Shown here piece after piece: positions 6,873 to 12,791 of a stretch of DNA of 39,436 nucleotides. The notes under the pieces were generated by a model, which did no database searches, was not told the DNA's origin, and saw only the letters and a list, made by a program, of their open reading frames with translations. The DNA is from a virus, in IMG/VR virus record IMGVR_UViG_3300046557_000207, positions 1-39,436 of that record; one strand, written 5' to 3'. The position numbers and the translations under genes are program-made. Each line of letters opens with the position of its first letter. The stretch's first letter is position 1.

Positions 6873-7082
6873 ATGCACATTAACGGAATCCACCATTTGG
6901 CCGTATGGGATACCACTCACAAGGCCTACGTGCGAGTGTCCGTCGACGTCTTCATTGACGTTGACCGCATCGTCAAGCGCCTGGCCACGAAAGCGCATAA
7001 CGGTAAGAGCGGCCGCGCCGTGGCCATGGGTGGCGACGTGACGGTCAAGCTCGTTAAGGCGAAGGCGCGCAAGGATGCGTAA
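6873..7082 (+). CDS. Small hypothetical protein
   Basis: A 69-residue basic protein. ATG 6873 is preferred over GTG 6867 because the AACGGAG ribosome site overlaps that GTG. It has a beta-rich N-terminal half (HHLAVWDTTHKAYVRVSVDV) and a Lys/Arg-rich C-terminus. It overlaps the next gene by 8 nt. Function unknown. Confidence 0.6.
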   Translation: MHINGIHHLAVWDTTHKAYVRVSVDVFIDVDRIVKRLATKAHNGKSGRAVAMGGDVTVKLVKAKARKDA

Positions 7083-7407
7083 GGGCAGCTTTAAGATCCG
7101 CGTGGATGACGACGGCGAATGGACCTGGCGGGAAGTCGAGGGCTACGTCAACGACACGTTCGGCGTTCGCGCTCGCGACTCCCTGGCCAGCTATTACGAC
7201 ACGACGCACCTGCAGACTGGCTTTCGCATAACCATGCTGGCCAGGCGCTCGCTTGACGACGCATTGTGGATGGCCGACGAGCTTTCGGTTAGGCTCAAGT
7301 GGGATGGCGACGACGTCCACGCTATCGCCAGGGCCAACGGCATGACTCGCGACGAGCTGCATAAGGCTATCCTCAGGATAAAGTTGCCGCCAAAAAATAG
7401 TCGTTAA
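7075..7407 (+). CDS. Hypothetical protein
   Basis: A 110-residue protein translationally coupled to the upstream gene (overlap ATGCGTAA). The C-terminal third (HAIARANGMTRDELHKAILR) has the spacing of a helix-turn-helix, so DNA binding is possible. The N-terminal part is Asp/Trp-rich and mixed alpha/beta. It is followed by an AAAATAGTCGTT element that recurs at promoter C. Function unknown. Confidence 0.6.
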   Translation: MRKGSFKIRVDDDGEWTWREVEGYVNDTFGVRARDSLASYYDTTHLQTGFRITMLARRSLDDALWMADELSVRLKWDGDDVHAIARANGMTRDELHKAILRIKLPPKNSR

Positions 7408-7552
7408 GAGAAGGGGCTTTACATGTCAGACCAAGCAATAACCGGAATCGTACTCGTCGTTGGTATCGTCGCTATCCTTTGGTTTGTCCATTGGTACGAC
7501 GATAGACAGAGCGCTAAGGACGACTATTGCCAGTGGCGATAAAATAGTCGTT
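7394..7552 (+). repeat. Direct repeat AAAATAGTCGTT at two sites
   Basis: The 12-mer AAAATAGTCGTT occurs at 7394-7405 and 7541-7552. The second copy runs into the -35 of promoter C; the first precedes the small membrane gene at 7423. A related AAAATAATCGGTT precedes promoter D. It may be an UP element or an activator site. Confidence 0.5.
7423..7542 (+). CDS. Micro-membrane protein, 39 residues
   Basis: ATG 7423 follows AAGGGG at 7411-7416. The protein has a short polar start (MSDQAI), one hydrophobic helix (TGIVLVVGIVAILWFVHW) and an acidic/basic tail ending in YCQWR. It ends 8 nt before promoter C. The compact size, ribosome site and clean fit between neighbours support it. Role unknown. 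Confidence 0.6.
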   Translation: MSDQAITGIVLVVGIVAILWFVHWYDDRQSAKDDYCQWR

Positions 7553-7579
7553 GACGAATCGCCTGCGGAGGAATACACA
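7551..7579 (+). promoter_or_regulatory. Promoter cassette copy C
   Basis: TTGACG at 7551-7556, 17 bp ending GGAGGAA as in copy B, TACACA at 7574-7579. The leader GCAACGGAGTTAGCTCAT leads to ATG 7607, 56 nt from the -35 start. Confidence 0.75.
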
Positions 7580-7606
7580 AGATCCATCGCAACGGAGTTA
7601 GCTCAT

Positions 7607-7828
7607 ATGTCGGCCTGGACGAAGGTACTCACAAAGGAAGAGATCGCGGCTTATCACGCATTGACCACGACGCTTGACCCGTCCTTCGCCCGTGGACAAC
7701 GCGAGTTTTACGAAAGCCGTAGCGATGGCGAATTGCGCTCGCTCATGAATGGCGCATGGAATTGCAGCGAAGGCGACGCTTATCAGCTCGCTCGCTCTTA
7801 TCTCAACCTCAGGGAGTCGGTAGTATGA
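7607..7828 (+). CDS. Small hypothetical protein
   Basis: A 73-residue protein, first gene after promoter C. ATG 7607 is fixed by the AACGGAGTTA leader; the long in-frame extension back to 7460 would run through the promoter and is rejected. It is helical and acidic, with Trp/Tyr residues (TKEEIAAYHALTTTLDPSF). It is ATGA-coupled to the next gene. Function unknown. Confidence 0.7.
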   Translation: MSAWTKVLTKEEIAAYHALTTTLDPSFARGQREFYESRSDGELRSLMNGAWNCSEGDAYQLARSYLNLRESVV

Positions 7829-8133
7829 ACAACGAAATCAAAGCACTTAGCCAGCGCGTGGACTTCCTTCGCCATTGCGCGGACGTGGCAGAGCGTAACT
7901 ACGTGGCGCCGGCCGCGCCGATGGTCGACGAGGACGATATCGAGGATGCGCCGCTGCAGCCATTGCATGAGCGCCTGCGCTTCGCCGCTACTCAGGCCCG
8001 CGAGCTACAGCGCGCGCTTGAGTCTATCGAAGAGCTGCGCGAGTACGTCGACGATATCAACCGCAGCGCCACGGAAGAGGCGAAGAAACAAGAGTGGTAT
8101 GATGACGCATACACGGGCTTTTGTGGCGGTTGA
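7825..8133 (+). CDS. Hypothetical coiled-coil protein
   Basis: A 102-residue acidic protein coupled to the gene before it. Two helical parts (KALSQRVDFLRHCADVAERN and ARELQRALESIEELREYVDD) flank a Pro/Asp-rich linker, so a helical bundle or coiled coil is likely. The C-terminus ends in FCGG. A UUCG terminator follows 14 nt later. Function unknown. Confidence 0.65.
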   Translation: MNNEIKALSQRVDFLRHCADVAERNYVAPAAPMVDEDDIEDAPLQPLHERLRFAATQARELQRALESIEELREYVDDINRSATEEAKKQEWYDDAYTGFCGG

Positions 8134-8147
8134 GTAGCCGTTGAGCG

Positions 8148-8167
8148 GCGGCATTCGTGCCGCTTTT
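8148..8167 (+). terminator. Rho-independent terminator with UUCG loop
   Basis: Stem GCGGCA with TGCCGC around TTCG (8154-8157), followed by TTTT at 8164-8167. It closes the two-gene unit driven by promoter C. The next gene begins 23 nt later without an obvious promoter, so partial readthrough is likely. Confidence 0.8.
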
Positions 8168-8189
8168 CAACTGCTAGGGAGTTAGCAAC

Positions 8190-8411
8190 ATGCAAACGCT
8201 TATCGACGCCGACGCATTCCTTCGCTATAGCCAGGACTGCGAAGCCAGGCTTAATGGCTATGGCTACCCCGCTTTCGCCGCGTGCCAGATGGCGGCGGAT
8301 ATCAACACGTTCAAGGCTTTCCGGGAAGGCAAGACGACTCGCGCTTATGTCGACGAGATGCTTAAGGCCGACGGGTGGGAAATCCGTGAAACCGTCGTGG
8401 AGGCTAGCTGA
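8190..8411 (+). CDS. Small hypothetical protein
   Basis: A 73-residue helical protein after AGGGAGTTAGCAAC. It carries aromatic residues (YGYPAFAACQMAADINTF) and an acidic C-terminus. It begins a coupled run that continues to 9971. No motif recognised. Confidence 0.6.
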   Translation: MQTLIDADAFLRYSQDCEARLNGYGYPAFAACQMAADINTFKAFREGKTTRAYVDEMLKADGWEIRETVVEAS

Positions 8412-8412
8412 T

Positions 8413-8721
8413 ATGGACGGCTGGCACAACACGGAAGCCGAGATAAAGTCGGAAGCGGCGCGAGCTAAGCGCCAGGCTGCGGCAATGCTCGACGGTAAGC
8501 AGGCGCTCGCCGATATCATGGCGGCCCGCATGGATGGCGAATTTAAGTCGGCGGCAATGGCGTATATCGAGCTTATGGCGGCCGGATATGACGAATTGGT
8601 CAAGCTGGCGGCGCTCGTAGGGGAGGAGAATGATCCGTTCGCGGCTTGGGAGTCGATTCAGCCTGCACTTGAGACGCTCGAAAGCATTTCAAGAGACATG
8701 GCGGCGGGGCTTGACCCATGA
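8413..8721 (+). CDS. Hypothetical helical protein
   Basis: A 102-residue Ala/Glu-rich protein starting at ATG 8413, 1 nt after the upstream stop. It is predicted to be nearly all helix (IKSEAARAKRQAAAML and KSAAMAYIELMAAGYDELV). It is ATGA-coupled to the degenerate helicase-like gene at 8718, which makes it a possible partner, though nothing direct shows that. Confidence 0.6.
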   Translation: MDGWHNTEAEIKSEAARAKRQAAAMLDGKQALADIMAARMDGEFKSAAMAYIELMAAGYDELVKLAALVGEENDPFAAWESIQPALETLESISRDMAAGLDP

Positions 8722-9068
8722 GCCCGAACGCAGAATTCATCCTCCAGCAAATCATGCCAGGCGAAGAGGTTTACCTCAGGGCGCCCATAGGCCACGGCAT
8801 TACCAATTTCATGGCAGAAGCGGCGACGGCGTTTAATGACGTTCTCTTTGTCGCCGACCGTCACGAGATCGCAGAGCAATTCAAGCATGAGGCTAAGCGC
8901 TACGGCAAGCACGTGTCGGCCGTGAGCACTCAGTCTGTGCGCATCCACACAACATTGCCACGGGCTGATTTAGTTATCGTCCATTACCTGGCAGACCGTC
9001 GGCGCCTCGACGTTCTCCTTGCTCGCATTCGCAGCCATAAGCCTAATGTCGCCGTGGTGATCCTATGA
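8718..9068 (+). CDS. Degenerate helicase-like RecA-fold protein lacking Walker A lysine
   Basis: A 116-residue protein that reads like a shortened first RecA domain of an SF2 helicase. RAPIGHGITN (21-30) sits where aPTGsGKTn would be. VLFVADRHEIAEQF (42-55) matches motif Ia, VSAVSTQSV (67-74) lies where the TxQ region falls, and ADLVIVHYLA (83-92) replaces the DEAH box. The P-loop lysine and the Asp-Glu of Walker B are both absent, so ATP hydrolysis is not expected. It is coupled to genes on both sides. It could be a decoy, an oligomer partner or an inhibitor of a host helicase or restriction motor; this is inference. The fold call is by motif order only. Confidence 0.55.
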   Translation: MSPNAEFILQQIMPGEEVYLRAPIGHGITNFMAEAATAFNDVLFVADRHEIAEQFKHEAKRYGKHVSAVSTQSVRIHTTLPRADLVIVHYLADRRRLDVLLARIRSHKPNVAVVIL

Positions 9069-9607
9069 GCAAGCAAGAAGTCGTCGAGTGGGTGAAGGCC
9101 TACGCGCGGGAAGCCGGCAAGGACGTGGTCGACGTGTCGAGTATGCCAGCCGCCATTACCGGCGTCGACCTGGCCAGCGGTCCGGACAGCTTCAAGGTGC
9201 AAGTCCAGATGCGCGGCGTTAACGGCGGCTGGATAACGATTGACGAAGCGCGCATGTCGCTTGGCGTCGACGGCTTTTACCGCATGCATGATACCGAATA
9301 CGGCCGCCATACGGCCTTGATGGCAGAGCTTGCGGCTATCGAGCGGGAATTCATGCTTGAGCCAGACGGCGCCGCGCAGATTGACGAGTGGTATCGAGCG
9401 CTTGAGGCCAACATGTCCACGCGGGCCGACGCCATCATTGATAGCATCGTCGACGAGCTGCGCGTAACGCCGGCCGCGCCGCAGAAAATCGTTGACCACT
9501 ACCCGCACGTCTGCAACAACAATCGCAAGGCACGACGCGCAAGCCGCAGTCGAGTCGTAGAACCGGACAACCATAAGGCCCCATGGCCTGGCAGGAGAAA
9601 GTCATGA
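9065..9607 (+). CDS. Hypothetical protein
   Basis: A 180-residue protein in ATGA overlap with genes on both sides. It has an N-terminal helical part, a central beta-rich stretch (VQVQMRGVNGGWITIDEARM) and a long acidic helical region. The C-terminus is Arg-rich (KARRASRSRVV), consistent with nucleic-acid or membrane contact. No catalytic motif recognised. It follows the helicase-like gene directly, which may point to a shared task. Confidence 0.6.
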   Translation: MSKQEVVEWVKAYAREAGKDVVDVSSMPAAITGVDLASGPDSFKVQVQMRGVNGGWITIDEARMSLGVDGFYRMHDTEYGRHTALMAELAAIEREFMLEPDGAAQIDEWYRALEANMSTRADAIIDSIVDELRVTPAAPQKIVDHYPHVCNNNRKARRASRSRVVEPDNHKAPWPGRRKS

Positions 9608-9828
9608 AAACCGTTATCATTCTCGCCGCGCTCGTCGGCCTCGTGCTTAGCCCCGCGCTTGGGCTAATTATCCTCGTCGTCGGCTTGCTCTTCGTGATCG
9701 CTTGCCGGCTTGGCGCAGCTCGACAGGGGCTTGAGGGTAGGCCGCGCGGCGTGCAGTACCCTGCAGGCATGAACATGTACGGGCCGGAACGCGTTGCGTA
9801 TGGCAAGGCTATGCGGGCCGGTAAGTAA
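9604..9828 (+). CDS. Small membrane protein with two hydrophobic segments
   Basis: A 74-residue protein. ATG 9604 is chosen (AGGAG at 9593-9597, ATGA overlap with the upstream stop) rather than ATG 9583. Residues 3-35 are hydrophobic in two blocks (VIILAALVGLVLSPALGLII and LVVGLLFVIACRLG), followed by a basic, Gly/Pro-rich cytoplasmic-type tail. A membrane hairpin of this size resembles small phage holin-like or host-membrane proteins, but no lysis gene is adjacent. Role unknown. Confidence 0.62.
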   Translation: MKTVIILAALVGLVLSPALGLIILVVGLLFVIACRLGAARQGLEGRPRGVQYPAGMNMYGPERVAYGKAMRAGK

Positions 9829-9971
9829 TGCTAGCTGCGCGCTGGCTTATGCAGACGTCGACGGACGGACAGCCGGTTACGGCCGTCGACCCTATGGACA
9901 ATCCCATTCTCCAACTGACGATCATTGCGCTATGTCTGGCCGTTGTCGTCATATCGAGACGCCTAAAATAA
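9828..9971 (+). CDS. Small membrane protein, 47 residues
   Basis: Starts at ATG 9828 in a TAATG overlap with the previous stop. A polar N-terminal half with two further Met residues is followed by one hydrophobic helix (LTIIALCLAVVVI) and a basic end SRRLK, predicting N-out/C-in. It ends 4 nt before promoter D. It may function with the adjacent two-helix membrane protein. Role unknown. Confidence 0.55.
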   Translation: MLAARWLMQTSTDGQPVTAVDPMDNPILQLTIIALCLAVVVISRRLK

Positions 9972-9975
9972 TCGG

Positions 9976-10004
9976 TTGACGACTCAGGCGTGGAGGGCTA
10001 CTAC
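9976..10004 (+). promoter_or_regulatory. Promoter cassette copy D
   Basis: TTGACG at 9976-9981, 17 bp starting ACTC as in copy A, TACTAC at 9999-10004. ATG 10031 lies 55 nt from the -35 start. The leader differs (CGAAACGAGGTTACGGTT) but keeps the spacing. Confidence 0.72.
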
Positions 10005-10030
10005 CTCCATATCGAAACGAGGTTACGGTT

Positions 10031-10456
10031 ATGACTAGCTTAGCGTCATTCAAATACGTCTTTCAGTGCGCGCATTGCGGGGCTGATTTTGGGGCAAATC
10101 AAAAGAATAAGATCTACTGCGGCAAGCGCTGCAATAGCAATTCTTTCCGCTCGAAGAATCCAGACAGGGAGGCAGCATACGCGCGGAAATCCCGCGCCAA
10201 CAATCCAGAGCGCAGCAAGAAAGCGCAGGCGATTTACTACGAGAAGCATCGAGAAGAGGCTATAGCCAGGAGCGCGGCTTATTACTTAAAAAACGGCGAC
10301 AAGCTAAGGCAGAAAAGTAGAGACAAAAATCTAGAAAATCCATCACGACGAGCGGGGCTTACTATGTCCTGGCTTAGGCGGCAAGCGGCAGCCAAGGCCC
10401 GCCAAATCGCAATGATAGAAATCAAAGAGCTAGCCAAGGAGCAAGCAAATGTCTAA
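10031..10456 (+). CDS. Zinc-finger basic protein resembling the N-terminal part of phage HNH enzymes
   Basis: A 141-residue, very basic protein. Residues 13-34 hold a zinc-knuckle pattern, Cys13-x2-Cys16 and Cys30-x3-Cys34 (CAHC and CGKRC). It is followed by repeats of the type YYEKHREEAIARS and YYLKNGDKLRQKS, which in other phages precede an HNH or similar nuclease core. No H-N-H core is present here, so catalytic activity is not expected; a DNA-binding remnant is likely. Codons are richer in A/T than its neighbours, suggesting later acquisition. It is the first gene after promoter D and overlaps the next gene by 8 nt. Confidence 0.6.
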   Translation: MTSLASFKYVFQCAHCGADFGANQKNKIYCGKRCNSNSFRSKNPDREAAYARKSRANNPERSKKAQAIYYEKHREEAIARSAAYYLKNGDKLRQKSRDKNLENPSRRAGLTMSWLRRQAAAKARQIAMIEIKELAKEQANV

Positions 10457-11060
10457 ATTCCACAATCTAACGGTAGCGCAGCTTTACAAGGCCCTCGACG
10501 GCTATCTTATCGACGGAGACCACGCCATACGCGACGCGTGCGTTGTTCTCGTCGAGCTGCGCCAGCGTGGCGAACGTCCTGAGGTAACGCGGTCTGGAGT
10601 ATTTAAGTGGTTTCGCGAGATCGCGACAGAACAGCTAACTCCGCGAGCTGTCCTCGTTTTTGCGGATGCATGCCCGACAGTCTTAACGAAGCTATCAGGA
10701 CAGCCGCGAGACTACCAGAACGCCCTAGCCGACGGCAAGCGTATCGAGTGCGCCCACGTCGACGACAAGCTTAACGTCGAGACGCGCAATATTGAAGTTG
10801 TCCGTATGAATAAGTCTGTCATGGACGCAGTCTTCGCCCCGAATGGTAGCATTCGCCCTGTCGAAAAGCAGGCTGAAATACTCGTCGAGCTGGCCAAGGC
10901 CAAGGCGTCCCGCAAGGCTGAATTTAAGCCTGTTGTCATCAAGGCGAACACTGGCGCCGACACGGTAACGGTCAACGGCGTGGACGTAAGCAGCGTCGAC
11001 CTTGCGAACGCCTTGCAAGAGCTTGGCTATGTCATCACTCGCCAGGCTATCGCAGCCTAA
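10449..11060 (+). CDS. Hypothetical protein
   Basis: A 203-residue soluble protein starting at ATG 10449, overlapping the upstream gene. The N-terminal half is helical with paired Cys/Val-rich segments (DACVVLVELRQRGERPEV) and a Trp motif SGVFKWFREIATEQL. The C-terminal part is mixed and ends LANALQELGYVI. The length and charge pattern could fit a DNA-binding or replication accessory protein, but I recognise no family. Confidence 0.6.
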   Translation: MSKFHNLTVAQLYKALDGYLIDGDHAIRDACVVLVELRQRGERPEVTRSGVFKWFREIATEQLTPRAVLVFADACPTVLTKLSGQPRDYQNALADGKRIECAHVDDKLNVETRNIEVVRMNKSVMDAVFAPNGSIRPVEKQAEILVELAKAKASRKAEFKPVVIKANTGADTVTVNGVDVSSVDLANALQELGYVITRQAIAA

Positions 11061-11081
11061 CGCCCACGCCAGGAGACCACT

Positions 11082-11564
11082 ATGAACGCCTACGCCCTTA
11101 TCCCGCTCGATACCGCTCATATCGAAGAATTCCGCCGCCCTGCGCCATACTCGCACTTCATGGCTGAATTCCAATCTATCGGCCGTGGCCTTCGTGCCAT
11201 TCCAGCCGACGCCGCCGTTGTAGACTATTCGCCCACGGCCTCGCTTCTGCAGCGCAAGCACAAGGAACGCCAGGCCAGGTTCGCCGCCAAGGCCGTGCCA
11301 GACACGCTTGCCCCGCCAGTGCCGTGGGCGCTCGATGGTGACCCACAGGAGGAAGAGGAGGGCGAATTCTTGACGCGGCCTCGTTGCGCCAGGTCGGATA
11401 TCAACCGCCGCAACCACGCCTTTACGCAGGATTGGGCGCGCGGGAAGTCAATCGACTTTCTGGCGGAGAAATACAAGGTGCTGCCCCATACCGTGATGCG
11501 CATTGCTCGCGAGCTTGGCTTGCCTCGCCGTGGACGGGCGAAGCGCGGGAGTATGAAGCGTTGA
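11082..11564 (+). CDS. Protein with C-terminal helix-turn-helix, GcrA-like spacing
   Basis: A 160-residue protein after a CAGGAGACCACT ribosome site. The N-terminal 90 residues are low in motif and end in a Glu-rich patch (DPQEEEEGEF). Residues about 110-150 form a helix-turn-helix: FTQDWARGKSIDFLAEKYKV, then HTVMRIARELGLPRRGRAKR. The W-x2-G-x-S start and the LGLPRR end follow the pattern of GcrA-type regulators, which in alphaproteobacteria bind sigma70 and sense adenine methylation, but also that of generic small helix-turn-helix domains. A transcription factor role is likely; the GcrA link is only suggestive. Confidence 0.55.
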   Translation: MNAYALIPLDTAHIEEFRRPAPYSHFMAEFQSIGRGLRAIPADAAVVDYSPTASLLQRKHKERQARFAAKAVPDTLAPPVPWALDGDPQEEEEGEFLTRPRCARSDINRRNHAFTQDWARGKSIDFLAEKYKVLPHTVMRIARELGLPRRGRAKRGSMKR

Positions 11565-11878
11565 GCGGCGCCATTTACCACGTCGACAAGTTTGGCGTCG
11601 AGCTGCGCGGCGACCCATTGCTTATCCATGACGATGGTCGCGAGCTGCGGCTATTCGCAGACGCCTACCGCTTGCCAGGTGACTATGCGGCAATCATGGT
11701 TATGGATACATCGCAGCCGGGCATTGCCGGGACGTCGGTTCGCTACGTCGATAGCCGTAAGGTCCGCGTCGCTACTGCCAGCGACGCCGTCAACGCAGCG
11801 ACTACGGGGCTGGCGCCATGGTGGCCAATAGCCGTTATCGCCTTCGCGGCTATCGTAGCCTATAAGGTGCTGGCATGA
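11561..11878 (+). CDS. Membrane-anchored hypothetical protein; TTG start
   Basis: A 105-residue protein starting at TTG 11561 in a TTGA overlap, with CGGGAG 9 nt upstream. The soluble N-terminal domain (about 85 residues, beta-rich with acid clusters such as LLIHDDGRELRLFAD) is followed by a C-terminal membrane helix at about 86-103 (WWPIAVIAFAAIVAYKVLA). This makes it a tail-anchored protein with the bulk in the cytoplasm. ATGA-coupled to the next gene. Role unknown. Confidence 0.6.
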   Translation: MSGAIYHVDKFGVELRGDPLLIHDDGRELRLFADAYRLPGDYAAIMVMDTSQPGIAGTSVRYVDSRKVRVATASDAVNAATTGLAPWWPIAVIAFAAIVAYKVLA

Positions 11879-12177
11879 CCGGCGCGGGCATAGCTGGCGG
11901 CCTCCTTGGCAAAGAGCGGCGCGCGTACTGGCAACGCCTGGCCGACGACATAGCTGCAGCCGAAGCCGCCGACGAATTCACCATTGCCGTTGCTCACGTA
12001 ATAGCACCAACAGCCATGTCGCTTACGCCTGAGATGTACGGGACAGACGAAGCCGGCTTTCGTCATACGCTCGCATGGGGCAGTAGGATTCAGGCATTGA
12101 AGAGAGCGCGGGAAGCAATCGAGATGGTGCGGGCTCATGACGGCGCGTCGTTGGCTAGGCCCGCTCCTATATCGTAA
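11875..12177 (+). CDS. Hypothetical helical protein
   Basis: A 100-residue protein coupled to the upstream membrane protein. Two helical regions (YWQRLADDIAAAEAADEF and IQALKRAREAIEMVRAHDG) flank a Met/Pro-rich linker. It is the last gene before the 614-nt AT-rich non-coding region. No terminator is visible directly after it. Function unknown. Confidence 0.6.
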   Translation: MTGAGIAGGLLGKERRAYWQRLADDIAAAEAADEFTIAVAHVIAPTAMSLTPEMYGTDEAGFRHTLAWGSRIQALKRAREAIEMVRAHDGASLARPAPIS

Positions 12178-12397
12178 GATGCGCATATTAGTGTTTTCTT
12201 TGTAACGATTTTTGCGGCGATCTTTTTGCGTTTTGAGTACAGCACAAATGCAACCGGAAAAGTGCGGCGCTCAACACGTACTATCCATATCAGTTCCATA
12301 ATATCGTCCGAAATCATTCAATAAAACACGAAAAGCTCACTTTCAAACCGCCGCAAACATTCGTTAACATTTTGGCCTCAGGTTGTAGTAATCAGGG

Positions 12398-12406
12398 TTA
12401 TTCACA
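12398..12406 (+). promoter_or_regulatory. DnaA-box match
   Basis: TTATTCACA fits the consensus TTATNCACA exactly and sits 2 nt before a reverse iteron at 12409. A single match could be chance; its position among iterons raises its weight. Confidence 0.5.
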
Positions 12407-12509
12407 GTTTTGCGGCGGTTTGCGCGATGAACAATTTTGCATGCGCGCAAGATTTTTCCATGCGCTAGATGCATATCGAGACTTTTGAACATTAGTGTTT
12501 TCTCACATG

Positions 12510-12524
12510 CATTGATTATCAATG
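12510..12524. promoter_or_regulatory. 15-bp palindrome, operator-like
   Basis: CATTGAT-T-ATCAATG is a perfect inverted repeat around a single T, the size and form of a dimeric repressor or activator site. It lies between the second and third ATTAG repeats. Confidence 0.45.
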
Positions 12525-12657
12525 ACTTAGCGCATTATTAGGTTTTACTAACTCAACCGTTTTCGTTTCAGATTTACAACCCTAGATCTTGCGGCGGTTG
12601 ATTTTTCAGACCGCCGCAAACCGCCGCAAATTGATGCTTATGCTATACCCTTTTACC

Positions 12658-12702
12658 CCATATATCCCCCTGTATCCTTAAAAGGTACAGGAGGGTATAT
12701 GG
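12658..12702. repeat. Long imperfect inverted repeat (hairpin)
   Basis: Arms 12658-12679 and 12682-12702 pair at 20 positions (CCATATA, CCC, CCTGTA and CCTT blocks) with three single-base bulges and a very tight loop. No T tract follows, so it is not a standard terminator; an origin hairpin or protein-binding site is more likely. Confidence 0.6.
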
Positions 12703-12725
12703 AGGGAATAGGCGCGGGAGAGAGA

Positions 12726-12755
12726 TTGACAACCGCCGCAGATGTATGAGATGAT
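12726..12755 (+). promoter_or_regulatory. Possible promoter overlapping an iteron
   Basis: TTGACA at 12726-12731 and, 18 bp on, GATGAT at 12750-12755 (4/6 to TATAAT). The spacer contains CCGCCGCA, so a protein bound to the iterons would block or modulate transcription of the operon starting at 12792. Confidence 0.45.
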
Positions 12756-12791
12756 CGAAACAGCAATGCAACCTGAAAACGGAGTCGGGAC

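Larger units (their letters stand above)
12187..12549 (+). repeat. Direct repeats ATTAGTGTTTTCT
   Basis: Exact 13-mers at 12187-12199 and 12491-12503, and a 10/13 match (ATTAGGTTTTACT) at 12537-12549. The first and third follow a GCGCAT sequence. They form a second repeat family in the same gap as the iterons. Confidence 0.6.
12345..12740. repeat. CCGCCGCAAA iterons in both orientations
   Basis: Forward CCGCCGCAAA at 12348-12357, 12611-12620 and 12621-12630 (the last two tandem), and partial CCGCCGCA at 12733-12740. Reverse TTTGCGGCGG at 12409-12418 and TTGCGGCGG at 12590-12598. The 13-mers AAACCGCCGCAAA (12345) and TTTGCGGCGGTTT (12409) are exact inverses. A weaker TTTGCGGCGA lies at 12211-12220. 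Probable binding sites for one protein. Confidence 0.7.
12178..12791. other. AT-rich non-coding region: candidate replication origin or operator array
   Basis: A 614-nt stretch with no credible gene. It is clearly richer in A/T than the flanks. It holds at least five CCGCCGCA-type repeats in both orientations, one TTATTCACA DnaA-box match, a 13-bp direct repeat (ATTAGTGTTTTCT), a 15-bp palindrome and a 20-bp-paired hairpin. Repeats plus a DnaA box in an AT-rich gap are typical of iteron origins; an array of repressor operators is the main alternative, since one repeat lies inside the likely promoter at 12726. Confidence 0.6.
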
